From NCBI GenBank assembly GCA_963702565.1, contig CAVPDE010000016.1, forward strand, positions 384,370 through 448,369: a stretch of DNA of 64,000 nt, in the 5' to 3' direction. A program made the translations under genes and the position numbers. Origin of the DNA: CAVPDE01 sp963702565. Its GTDB lineage: Bacteria; Desulfobacterota; DSM-4660; Desulfatiglandales; HGW-15. How positions within the stretch are numbered: position 1 is the stretch's first letter; each line of letters opens with the position of its first letter. Of the stretch, positions 25,618 through 33,689 are shown piece after piece. Under the pieces are notes generated by a model, which did no database searches, was not told where the DNA came from, and was given only the letters and a program-made list of their open reading frames with translations.

Positions 25618-26802
25618 ATGGGAGGCAAAGCGGTACTCACAGGAAATCTGAAATTCACCAGCCTTGCGGATCTGTTTCAGATCATCGGCGGGAACAGCAG
25701 CACCGGGACGCTGCGGATCATGAGCCAGTACGTCCCCCATCCGGGCATCGTTTATTTCGTCAAGGGCAATCCGGTCAACGCGGTGAACGGTTCCCTCAAA
25801 GGGCTCGATGCGGTTTACTCCCTTTTCGGAAGAACAGAGGGGAGCTTCGAGTTCACTGAGGAAAAAGTTCCCGGCGAACCTGCGATCGAGAAGAGCCGAA
25901 TGGAAATCGTTCTGGATGCCCTGAGGATGATTGACGACGGAGTCATCGAAAAAGTCGGTCCCAGCACGGCAGACGTACTGTTAAGCAAGAAGGGATCAAA
26001 ATCCAAGGACGGTCAAAAAAGTGAACTGCCGGTGATCAAGGGGCCCGCCATTGACTACCTTTACATTCTGGACGAGGAGGAGTTTCCCGACGGGAGAACC
26101 GTGGTCAAAGAGGGCAGCCACGGCAAATGGATCTGGGTCATTCTCGATGGAGCGGCTCAGATCACAAGAGAGACTTCACGGGGACCCCTCACGATCGCCA
26201 AGCTGGGGGAAGGATGTTTCATCGGGAGCTTCACGTCGCTGCTGTTTCAGGAATACGCCCGGAGCGCCACGGTGACCGCCATGGGGGACCTTCGCCTGGG
26301 TCTTCTGGACACCCAGCGGTTGGCCGGGGAGTTCTACACCCTGCCCGTCGATTTCCGAAACACCCTTTCCAGTCTTGACCGCCGGCTCAAGAAGATTACC
26401 GACAGAGCCGTGGATCTCTCTTCGAGGAAGGACGATCCCCTCGTGCTTCCTGCCAAAGGATTGGAAGTTGCGGTGGATATGGGATCCAAGAAGGATGAAC
26501 TCCATTACATCCAGGAAGGCCAGGCCTATGTGGTGGGCAAGACGGCCAAAGGCGCTCTTCCTCTGCTGCTCCTTGAGAAAGATGACGTCTTCGGAAACCT
26601 GCCGTTCATGGATATGGGACAGGAGCCGCGGAACGCCTCTGTGGTGAGTACCCCGTCCCTGAAAACCATTCCCCTGGACGCCGAAGAGCTTCACACGTCC
26701 TACGATCACCTGTCCCAGGCCTTCAAGGGCATGATCTTCAACATCTGCACCTGCGTGTCCATCACCACAAAACTCGTTTATCTCTTCAGCCGAAGCAAAT
26801 AG
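25618..26802 (+). CDS. DUF4388 (PATAN) protein with cyclic-nucleotide-binding-like domains
   Basis: 394-aa protein. An N-terminal DUF4388/PATAN domain (LTGNLKFTSLADLFQIIGGNSSTGTLRI, residues ~6-100) is followed by a cNMP-binding-like beta barrel at ~150-270 (PDGRTVVKEGSHGKWIWVILDGAAQIT; GEGCFIGSFTSLL). A second, more divergent barrel lies at ~285-380 (DELHYIQEGQAYVVG; LLEKDDVFGNLPFMD). Residues for phosphate binding are not strictly canonical, so nucleotide binding is uncertain. GAGGATCGAGC precedes the start, 10 nt after the GTPase gene. It probably senses a signal and talks to the MglA-like GTPase. Confidence 0.85.
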   Translation: MGGKAVLTGNLKFTSLADLFQIIGGNSSTGTLRIMSQYVPHPGIVYFVKGNPVNAVNGSLKGLDAVYSLFGRTEGSFEFTEEKVPGEPAIEKSRMEIVLDALRMIDDGVIEKVGPSTADVLLSKKGSKSKDGQKSELPVIKGPAIDYLYILDEEEFPDGRTVVKEGSHGKWIWVILDGAAQITRETSRGPLTIAKLGEGCFIGSFTSLLFQEYARSATVTAMGDLRLGLLDTQRLAGEFYTLPVDFRNTLSSLDRRLKKITDRAVDLSSRKDDPLVLPAKGLEVAVDMGSKKDELHYIQEGQAYVVGKTAKGALPLLLLEKDDVFGNLPFMDMGQEPRNASVVSTPSLKTIPLDAEELHTSYDHLSQAFKGMIFNICTCVSITTKLVYLFSRSK

Positions 26803-26831
26803 CCGGAATTCTTTTACGGAGACGACGACCT

Positions 26832-27515
26832 ATGCAAAAAACGACTCCTGCAGGACTGAGGAGAACCCTGGCCTCTGCCCTGGCGTTCGTCCTGCTTCTC
26901 GGGGCTTGTCCGGGGGTTGCGGAGCCAACCGATTCGAGTGACCCTGCCCTGGCTTTGGAACGAATCGGGGTGATGCCTTTTTTCAAAGGATCCTTCGGTT
27001 CTTCCATCACGGAAAGCGTGGTCTGCCCGGTCTGTGATTTGACGTATGATCCCCGCAGCCTCTCTGCCGACTGCGACAAGGTTTTGACGCGCTATGTCCG
27101 CGAGGCTCTCGAAAAAAAGCATGGGGACCGCGTGGTTTCTCAGCCGCTCGTGGCCAAGACCTACGCCCAGCTTCCTTTGGACGACCGCCGGGACACCCCC
27201 CTTTCTCTTTCTCAAAAAGTGGGAAAGCTCTTGGGTGCCAACCTCATGACCGTGGGCACGGTCTGGAAGTATAGGGAGAGAGCAGGCGGAGCCAGCGCGG
27301 TTTCAAGCCCTGCTTCGGTGGCGTTTGCTCTTCACCTGGTGGACGTGGAAAGCGGAAAGGTCCTCTGGAGCAAGAGCTTTGTCCAGACCCAGCGTTCCCT
27401 GTCCGAGAATATCCTCAATGCGAAGGCTTTTTTCGAGCAGGGGGCGAAATGGCTTACCGCGGATGAACTGGCCTCTTTTGGAGTTAAAGAGATCTTCAAG
27501 GAATTTCCCTACTAG
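26832..27515 (+). CDS. predicted lipoprotein
   Basis: 227-aa envelope protein. The signal peptide ends in LLLGAC, a good lipobox, so the mature N-terminus would be a lipidated Cys at ~residue 23. The mature part (ERIGVMPFFKGSFGSS; GKLLGANLMTVGTVWKYRER; FALHLVDVESGKVLWSKSF) resembles the fold of lipoproteins that build outer-membrane or secretion complexes (TolB-N/CsgG-like strand pattern), a weak inference. Last of the four-gene cluster, 29 nt after the sensor gene. Confidence 0.78.
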   Translation: MQKTTPAGLRRTLASALAFVLLLGACPGVAEPTDSSDPALALERIGVMPFFKGSFGSSITESVVCPVCDLTYDPRSLSADCDKVLTRYVREALEKKHGDRVVSQPLVAKTYAQLPLDDRRDTPLSLSQKVGKLLGANLMTVGTVWKYRERAGGASAVSSPASVAFALHLVDVESGKVLWSKSFVQTQRSLSENILNAKAFFEQGAKWLTADELASFGVKEIFKEFPY

Positions 27516-27554
27516 CGGCTTCTCCCCGCCCAAGTCCTCCTTCCAGGCGGCCGT

Positions 27555-27583
27555 TTGACACGGCTCCCCGCGCTGCTTAGATT
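27555..27583 (+). promoter_or_regulatory. sigma70-type promoter for ferritin
   Basis: TTGACA at 27555-27560 and TAGATT at 27578-27583, spacer 17 bp, about 100 bp before the ferritin start. Confidence 0.55.
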
Positions 27584-27611
27584 ATTTCGTCTGAATCCCC
27601 TCGGACTAGTC

Positions 27612-27633
27612 GAGAACGGGGGATCACGTTCTC
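27612..27633. promoter_or_regulatory. inverted repeat in ferritin leader (possible operator)
   Basis: GAGAACG N8 CGTTCTC is a perfect 7-bp dyad about 30 bp downstream of the predicted -10. It does not match Fur or PerR boxes. It could be an operator or an RNA hairpin in the leader. Confidence 0.4.
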
Positions 27634-27681
27634 AATTAAAGCTTTTCAATACACCCTTTAAATGCAAAAGGAGGACTTAAG

Positions 27682-28242
27682 ATGATCGGAAAGAAAATGG
27701 AATCCGCGTTGAATGAACAGGTCAATCGAGAGATGTATTCCGCATACCTCTATATGTCCATGTCGTCCTTCAGCGACAGGATCGGGCTCAAGGGATTCGC
27801 CAACTGGTTCATGGTCCAGTATCATGAGGAAATGCTCCATGCCATGAAGATCTACGAATACATCGCGCGGCAGGGCGGCAAGGGAAGGCTCATGAGCCTT
27901 CAGGAACCTCCCTCCGAGTTCGAGTCGCCCCAAGACATGTTCGAAAAGACGCTCGCCCATGAACGGTTCATTACCAAGTCCATCAATGACCTTGTGGACC
28001 TGGCGATGGCCGAGAGAGACCACGCCACCCAGATTTTTCTCCAGTGGTACGTGACCGAACAAATCGAGGAAGAAGAGAACGACAACGACATCCTTGCCAA
28101 GCTCAAACTCGTGGGCACGGGAACAGAAAACAACAATGGGCTTTTCCTCCTCGACAAGGAATTGGGAACACGGATGACCACGGTCCTCACGGATTTCAGC
28201 AAGGGTATCGAGGCAGGCATGAAAGCGGCTGCAGCCGCGTAG
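27682..28242 (+). CDS. non-heme ferritin
   Basis: 186-aa four-helix-bundle iron-storage protein. Ferroxidase-type residues are visible in NREMYSAYLYMSM (residue ~17), HEEMLHAMKIYEYI (~50) and AERDHATQIFLQWYVTEQIEEE (~113-135), matching bacterial FtnA. There is no heme-binding Met of bacterioferritin. A strong AAAAGGAGG site precedes the ATG. It oxidises and stores iron as a 24-mer in the cytoplasm, which protects anaerobes from iron/oxygen stress. Monocistronic, with its own promoter. Confidence 0.95.
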   Translation: MIGKKMESALNEQVNREMYSAYLYMSMSSFSDRIGLKGFANWFMVQYHEEMLHAMKIYEYIARQGGKGRLMSLQEPPSEFESPQDMFEKTLAHERFITKSINDLVDLAMAERDHATQIFLQWYVTEQIEEEENDNDILAKLKLVGTGTENNNGLFLLDKELGTRMTTVLTDFSKGIEAGMKAAAAA

Positions 28243-28458
28243 ATGCAGGGCTGAAGGCCGTCTCGACCGTAATCCCCAAGATCTTCTTCTTCCATGAAAG
28301 GCAGAACCCCATCCGGTTCTGCTTTTTCTTTGTGCACAGACCCTCAAAAGAAATCGTCCAAGTTTACGGAAAAAATACATCATCTAGTATCGTTTCGGTC
28401 TCTGATACACTATATATATAAATTATGCATAATTTATATCTAATATACGATAAAATTG

Positions 28459-28487
28459 TTGACAAATATAAAAATTGAAGTATTATA
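28459..28487 (+). promoter_or_regulatory. strong sigma70-type promoter
   Basis: TTGACA at 28459-28464 and ATTATA/TATTAT at 28481-28487 (spacer 16-17 bp) in a very AT-rich block. It points toward the candidate RNA and not directly at gltX, because a terminator intervenes. Confidence 0.7.
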
Positions 28488-28494
28488 TTAACCC

Positions 28495-28773
28495 AACAGC
28501 AAGGAAAAGTTAGATGAGAACAGGGAACCGACAAATAGAAACACAGTGCCAGCAAACGAACTTCTCGGGTGTTCGTGCATCTTTTTGCCGGGAATCTTAT
28601 CTATTAAAAGACATGAAGATTTGCTCGGCAGGAAAAACGGCGTTGCGGGAAGTCGTTGGGGATGGAGACGTTGGAGATTTAGAAAGCCTAACCTAAGATT
28701 TGGCCCGTTTAGAAAAGGATTTTAAAACCAACCCTCCATTCAAAGCAGAGCCAGAAATGGCTCTGCTTTTTTT
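28495..28773 (+). ncRNA. candidate structured RNA (~280 nt) between ferritin and gltX
   Basis: The segment starts just after a strong promoter and ends in a strong intrinsic terminator (28742-28773). In between are hairpins: ACGAAC/GTTCGT near 28558-28580, and a nested stem TGCCGGGAATCTT...AAGATTTGCTCGGCA at about 28589-28635. It does not match the core signatures of tmRNA, 6S RNA, SRP RNA, RNase P RNA or T-box as I know them. An alternative is a 60-aa ORF at 28514-28696 (MRTGNRQIETQ...), which has AAGGA 9 nt upstream but no recognisable domain. It could be an sRNA, a cis-regulatory leader of gltX, or a short mRNA. Confidence 0.45.
28742..28773 (+). terminator. Rho-independent terminator upstream of gltX
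   Basis: AAAGCAGAGCC and GGCTCTGCTTT form a perfect 11-bp stem with a 6-nt loop, followed by T residues. It lies 95 bp before the gltX start. Confidence 0.9.
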
Positions 28774-28867
28774 CTGCCCCGAGACGTGAACTCGCCCCAC
28801 CAAGAAATTGAATATCCCTTTTGCCTGTGATACACTCCTGCGCTACCCCTGAAGGAGCCATGACACG

Positions 28868-30286
28868 ATGACCGAAGAGAAAATTGTAACCCGATTCCCC
28901 CCGAGCCCCACAGGGTACCTTCACATCGGCGGAGCAAGAACAGCGCTCTACAACTGGCTGTTTGCCAGGCAGAAGAAAGGGAAATTCATTCTCAGAATCG
29001 AAGATACGGACAAGGAAAGATCCACAGATGAAGCAACCCGCGCCATCGTGGACTCCCTCCAATGGCTCGGCATCGATTGGGACGAGGGCCCTCACTTTCA
29101 GTCCCGGCGATATCCCATTTATCAGGAGATAGTCGAACGGCTCCTCTCCACGGGCGAGGCCTATTACTGCCACTGCACTCCTGAGGAGTTGGATGCAAGA
29201 CGGGAGGCGGCCAAAGCCCTCGGGCTGAAACCCAAATACGACGGTAAGTGTCGGGACAAGGGCCTTGGGCCCGGCCCCAACTCCGTGGTGAGGCTCAAGT
29301 CGCCGCAGGGGGGCAAGACCGTTTTTCATGACCTGGTCAAGGGATCGATTTCCTTTCAGAATGAAGAACTGGATGACCTGGTGCTGTGGCGTTCCGATGG
29401 AAGCCCCACCTATCACCTGGCCGTGGTCGCGGACGACATCACCATGGGCATCACCTATGTGATCCGGGGGGACGATCATGTCAACAATACCCCTCGCCAA
29501 ATCCTCATCTACCAGGCCCTTGGAGAACTCCTTCCCCACTATGCCCACGTGCCCATGATTCTCGGCCCTGACCGCACGAGACTCAGCAAGCGCCACGGTG
29601 CGACTTCGGTCCTGGCCTACCGGGACATGGGGTATTTGCCTCATGCTCTGCTGAACGCTCTCGCCAGGGTCGGCTGGTCTTATGGAGACCAGGAGAAGTT
29701 CACGGTCCAGGAACTGATCCAGAAGTTTTCCCTGGAAAACGTGGGCAAGTCCGCGGGAATCTTCAACCCGGATAAGCTCCTTGACCTGAACGCCCAGTAC
29801 ATCCGTGAGTCGGATCCCAAAGACTTGGCTGAAGCGCTCGTCCCTTTTCTGGAGAGGCTCGGATTCCAGTCTCCCGACGGAGGCCGGGTGCGGGGTGCTG
29901 CGCAGACGCTCCGGATGCGGAGCAAAACGCTTGTCGAAATGGCCGAGAGTGCCCGTTTCTACTTCGACGAGAATTTTCGCTACGAAGACAAAGCGGATCG
30001 GAAGTTCCTGAAACCGGATATCGCGCCTCTCGTGAAAGAAACCAGGGTCCGTCTCGAAAGCCTCGACGGCTTTACGCAGAAGAGCCTGGAAGGCTTGTTT
30101 CTTCGCATCCTCGACGAAAAGAAGATCAAGCTGGGAGAGATCGCTCAGCCTCTCCGGGTGGCGCTCACAGGCACAAGCGTCAGCCCAGGGCTTTTTGAGG
30201 TGATGGAGGTTCTCGGAAAGGAAACGGTCCTCCGGCGCATGGACAAAGCCTTACAGCACCTCGCCCAAAAAGCGCCTTCAGCATAA
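28868..30286 (+). CDS. gltX: glutamyl-tRNA synthetase
   Basis: 472-aa class I aminoacyl-tRNA synthetase attaching glutamate to tRNA-Glu. The HIGH motif appears as PPSPTGYLHIGGAR near residue 10 and KMSKS as RLSKRHG near residue 240. A C-terminal helical anticodon-binding domain completes the usual length. A zinc-site-like CHC appears near residue 102 (YYCHCTPEELD). No partner gene overlaps; serA follows about 80 nt later. The preceding terminator suggests that transcription starts close to the gene or is attenuated there. Confidence 0.97.
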   Translation: MTEEKIVTRFPPSPTGYLHIGGARTALYNWLFARQKKGKFILRIEDTDKERSTDEATRAIVDSLQWLGIDWDEGPHFQSRRYPIYQEIVERLLSTGEAYYCHCTPEELDARREAAKALGLKPKYDGKCRDKGLGPGPNSVVRLKSPQGGKTVFHDLVKGSISFQNEELDDLVLWRSDGSPTYHLAVVADDITMGITYVIRGDDHVNNTPRQILIYQALGELLPHYAHVPMILGPDRTRLSKRHGATSVLAYRDMGYLPHALLNALARVGWSYGDQEKFTVQELIQKFSLENVGKSAGIFNPDKLLDLNAQYIRESDPKDLAEALVPFLERLGFQSPDGGRVRGAAQTLRMRSKTLVEMAESARFYFDENFRYEDKADRKFLKPDIAPLVKETRVRLESLDGFTQKSLEGLFLRILDEKKIKLGEIAQPLRVALTGTSVSPGLFEVMEVLGKETVLRRMDKALQHLAQKAPSA

Positions 30287-30366
30287 GGCCTTTTTCAGGA
30301 TCCTTCTGTGGCGGATTGGAGCCCGGAGGGGGATGACTAACCTTTAACGATGATGAGGAGGTGACG

Positions 30367-31962
30367 ATGTACAGAGTGATGTTGAGGGACAATATGTCTC
30401 CGAGGGCAAAAGAGATCCTGGAAGCGACAGGCCAGATCCAAGTGGTCGTGGACAACGACAAAGCCACGAACGATCCGAAAGTCCTTGCCGGCCTGATCGG
30501 CGAGTTCGACGGACTCGGCGTCCGCAGCGGCACCAAGGTCACTGCTGCGGTGTTTGAAAAGGCGGGAAAGCTCAAGGTCGTGGCCCGTGCCGGCATTGGG
30601 GTCGACAATGTGGATGTGAGCGAAGCCTCCAGCCGGGGCATCGTGGTGATGAACGCCCCCGGAGGAAACACCCTGACCACGGCAGAGCACGCGGTCTCCA
30701 TGATGCTTTCCCTGGCGCGGAACATCCCGCAGGCGACCGCTTCCATGCGCGCCGGCCTGTGGGAGAAGAAAGCCTTCATGGGAGTCGAAATCGGCGGAAA
30801 AACACTGGGCATCATCGGATTGGGCCAGATCGGCCGCGTCGTCGCCTCCCGAGCCCAGGGTCTGGGCATGAAGGTGATCGCCACCGACCCTTACATCACC
30901 AAAGAAGTGGCCGCCTCCCTTGGCGTGGAACTGGTTCTTATGGACGACCTGCTAGCTCACGCGGATTTCATCTCTCTGCATGTTCCCCGGATGGAGGAGA
31001 CCAAGAACCTGATCCGCAGTGCGACCCTCCAGAAGATGAAGAAGGGCGTTCGTCTGATCAACTGCGCCCGCGGAGACGTGGTCAACCTGGACGACCTGGC
31101 CGAAGCCATGTCCAAAGGCCACGTCGCCGGCGCAGCCCTTGATGTGTTCCCCCAGGAGCCCCCCGATTTTTCAGCGCCGGTCTTCAAGCATCCGAACATC
31201 ATTCTCACCCCTCACCTTGGAGCAAGCACTGGCGAAGCCCAGGAAAAGGTTGCCGAGATGATCGCCAGGCAAATGGTGAGCTACTTGATCGAGGGGATCA
31301 TCATCAATGCGGTGAATTTTCCGTCCATCCCCATGGAGACCATGGCCAAACTCCGGATCCATTTGGATCTCGCGGAACAGATGGGGTCCATGGTGGGCCA
31401 GATGGTCCGTCAACCCTGCGACATGAACATCACCTACAGCGGCTACCTGACCGAATACGACACACGGGTCCTGACCCACGCAGTTCTCAAGGGTCTTTTG
31501 AGCTGCTTTACGGACCGTCCTGTGAATTTTGTCAACGCGCCCCATCTGGCCAAAGACAAGGGAATCAAGGTTCAGGAGACGATCCAGTTACAGGCGGTGG
31601 AGTACACCAACCTGATCCGCATTGACCTTCCGGGGATCAAGAACGATTTGAATGAGATCTGGGGAACGGTCTTTGCCAAGAAGTATCCGCGAATTGTGCG
31701 TATCGGCAGGATTTTCCTTGACGCCGTCCCCCAGGGTCCCATGATCCTCGTCCAGAATGTGGACCGGCCCGGTGTGATCGGCAATATCGGTATGACCCTG
31801 GCCAAGCACGGGATCAACATCGCCCGTTTTCAGCTTGGAAGGGCAAAGGAGCAGGCGATTTGCACCGTTAACCTCGACACTCCGGCGAGTGAAGACATCC
31901 TGCACGAGATTCGTTCTCTGCCCAACATCCTGAGCGTCCGGTACATCAAGTTCGCCGGATGA
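30367..31962 (+). CDS. serA: D-3-phosphoglycerate dehydrogenase
   Basis: 531-aa enzyme oxidising 3-phosphoglycerate to 3-phosphohydroxypyruvate, the entry to serine synthesis. Substrate domain at the N-terminus, NAD fold GIIGLGQIGRVVASRA near residue 143, catalytic region NCARGDVVNLDDLAEAM, His-Glu region near residue 280, then the intervening domain and a C-terminal ACT domain (GPMILVQNVDRPGVIGNIG) for serine feedback. GAGGAGGTGACG precedes the ATG at 30367; an in-frame GTG lies 6 nt upstream. The next gene overlaps by 4 nt and is probably co-translated. Confidence 0.96.
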   Translation: MYRVMLRDNMSPRAKEILEATGQIQVVVDNDKATNDPKVLAGLIGEFDGLGVRSGTKVTAAVFEKAGKLKVVARAGIGVDNVDVSEASSRGIVVMNAPGGNTLTTAEHAVSMMLSLARNIPQATASMRAGLWEKKAFMGVEIGGKTLGIIGLGQIGRVVASRAQGLGMKVIATDPYITKEVAASLGVELVLMDDLLAHADFISLHVPRMEETKNLIRSATLQKMKKGVRLINCARGDVVNLDDLAEAMSKGHVAGAALDVFPQEPPDFSAPVFKHPNIILTPHLGASTGEAQEKVAEMIARQMVSYLIEGIIINAVNFPSIPMETMAKLRIHLDLAEQMGSMVGQMVRQPCDMNITYSGYLTEYDTRVLTHAVLKGLLSCFTDRPVNFVNAPHLAKDKGIKVQETIQLQAVEYTNLIRIDLPGIKNDLNEIWGTVFAKKYPRIVRIGRIFLDAVPQGPMILVQNVDRPGVIGNIGMTLAKHGINIARFQLGRAKEQAICTVNLDTPASEDILHEIRSLPNILSVRYIKFAG

Positions 31963-32834
31963 CCAAGGAAGATCCCAGGGACAAGCTCCGCCTCACCCAT
32001 GAGGATGTGGTGGCCATGAACTTCGTGAGAGCCCCTGGGATCTATGTTTACCGAAGGCACTACCGCGCCGGGCTCCGTTCCCACATCATGCAGGTCCTGC
32101 TTCGTGAAGACCTCGACAGGGAGAGGACGGGAGTTCTCAGGGACGGGGTCCGGCAGTTTCCCAAGGCCCGTCCCCTCAAGATGTTGCGAGTCTTCAGAAC
32201 CCGATTCAGAACCCTGAAGGAGGCGGAAGAAGAACTGGTCCGCTTCAAGATCATCGAGACCTACCTCGCTCCTCTCCACATGGCCCGGTCAAACGAATTC
32301 CTCGTCGATTTCACTGGGGGAGATCGAAGGGAACCCCTCCTCTGCGGGCTTCAGGAATACATGGAAGGCGAGACGATCAATCCGTGGAACCGTCTTGACG
32401 ATCAGGAACTCGCCTCCTTGAGGGAGCGCATGCCCGATCCTGCAGGATCTGAATCTCAAAGGGAATGGATTGCCAACGTGCGCGCCCAGGCCGGGGGGTT
32501 TGTTCTGCGGCTCAAGGGATTGATTTCCGAGGCAGGCTATGTTCCGGATCTTGCAGGGTCGGGCAACCTCATCCTGACGGCTGCGGGCCTCATCAAACTG
32601 GTGGACATCAACAACGTCTCCAGGGTTTCCTTTGATTCCTTCATCCCTCTCGACGACAGGGGCTATCCGGTATGTGACAAATCCGTGGAAGCCCTCTCCA
32701 TGCTGGAAAAGAATCTGGCCGGTCGCCCCCTCGATCCTGAGGACAAGCTCTACAAGGTTTTTCTGGCCCCTGACCGAATGGACAGGGTCCGGGTTCTGGA
32801 AAGTGAATTCCATACGACCCCGCCCCTCAGCTGA
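31959..32834 (+). CDS. kinase-like conserved hypothetical protein coupled to serA
   Basis: 291-aa soluble protein of unrecognised family. Its C-terminal third carries a pattern reminiscent of protein-kinase-like folds: YVPDLAGSGNLILTxxGLIKLVDINN (D...N...D spacing) with an upstream hinge-like CGLQEYMEGETI. The start ATG overlaps the serA stop by 4 nt. Translational coupling to serA suggests a role linked to serine synthesis, or a regulatory kinase-like partner, but no substrate can be assigned. The N-terminus is Arg-rich. Confidence 0.75.
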   Translation: MTKEDPRDKLRLTHEDVVAMNFVRAPGIYVYRRHYRAGLRSHIMQVLLREDLDRERTGVLRDGVRQFPKARPLKMLRVFRTRFRTLKEAEEELVRFKIIETYLAPLHMARSNEFLVDFTGGDRREPLLCGLQEYMEGETINPWNRLDDQELASLRERMPDPAGSESQREWIANVRAQAGGFVLRLKGLISEAGYVPDLAGSGNLILTAAGLIKLVDINNVSRVSFDSFIPLDDRGYPVCDKSVEALSMLEKNLAGRPLDPEDKLYKVFLAPDRMDRVRVLESEFHTTPPLS

Positions 32835-32875
32835 TGTTTCGACTCTCCTAGGAGATTGTTTTTTGGGCAATCCTG

Positions 32876-33634
32876 TCAGCCGCGCCCGATAAAGGGCATC
32901 TTCGTGGCCATGATCATCAGGAACTGGACATTGGTCTCCAGGGGGAGGCTCGCCATGTAGAGCACGGCGCTGGCCACATGGCTCAGGTCCATGAGCGGCT
33001 CCGGCGCGACGGTGCCGTTGGCCTGAGGAGCTCCTGTGCCTATTTTCGAAGTGATCTCCGTTGTCGCGTTGCCGATGTCGATCTGGCCGCACGCGATGTC
33101 GTACCTCCTGCCGTCGAGGGAGGTCGACTTGGTCAGGCCGGTGATCGCATGCTTGGTCGCGGTGTAGGGCGCTGAATTGGGCCGCGGTGCATGGGCCGAG
33201 ATCGATCCGTTGTTGATGATGCGGCCTCCGCGGGGAACCTGGCTTTTCATGATCTTGAAGGCTTCCTGGGTGCACAGGAACGCACCCGTCAGGTTGATAT
33301 CCACCGCGGTTTTCCACTGCTCGAAACTCAGGTCCTCCAAGGGAACCCCAGGAGGGAAGATCCCCGCATTGTTGAAGAGCAGGTCCAGCCGACCGAAGAC
33401 CTCTTTGGTCCTGGCGAACAGGGCTTGCACGGAATCCGGAAGGCTCACGTCGGCCGGGACCACCAGGGCCTGAGCGCCTGCAGACCCGGCATCTTTTGCG
33501 GTCTGTTCAAGAGGTTCCCTGCGCCGGCCGGCCAGGACCACCCGGTACCCCTCCTTCAGAAGCGCGAGGGCAACGGTTTTTCCGATGCCGCTGCCGGCGC
33601 CTGTGACGAGAGCGACTTTGTTGTGACCGCTCAT
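32876..33634 (-). CDS. SDR-family oxidoreductase
   Basis: 252-aa short-chain dehydrogenase. Cofactor motif TGAGSGIGKTVAL near residue 11, NNAG near residue 90, catalytic Ser in NNGSISAHAPR and YTATK near residue 158. AxRR after the second strand suggests NADP preference. The substrate cannot be told from sequence. It lies 55 nt downstream of the ferredoxin-like gene on the same strand, so the two probably share a transcript. A fragment of a second copy of its start region occurs at 35811-35861. Confidence 0.9.
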   Translation of the reverse strand: MSGHNKVALVTGAGSGIGKTVALALLKEGYRVVLAGRRREPLEQTAKDAGSAGAQALVVPADVSLPDSVQALFARTKEVFGRLDLLFNNAGIFPPGVPLEDLSFEQWKTAVDINLTGAFLCTQEAFKIMKSQVPRGGRIINNGSISAHAPRPNSAPYTATKHAITGLTKSTSLDGRRYDIACGQIDIGNATTEITSKIGTGAPQANGTVAPEPLMDLSHVASAVLYMASLPLETNVQFLMIMATKMPFIGRG

Positions 33635-33689
33635 TTCGCAACCTCCTCCGCTTCAATCCCTTTCCAAATCGTTTCCCACCTCAGGAGAA

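Noticed and set aside
28514..28696. 60-aa ORF as a definite protein gene
   Set aside because: The ribosome site is only fair, the composition is not distinctive, and the region is better explained as a structured RNA; mentioned as an alternative only.
28495..28867. T-box or known riboswitch controlling gltX
   Set aside because: The terminator is present, but the T-box GGGTGGNACCGCG sequence and the cores of common riboswitches are not; kept only as an unclassified RNA candidate.
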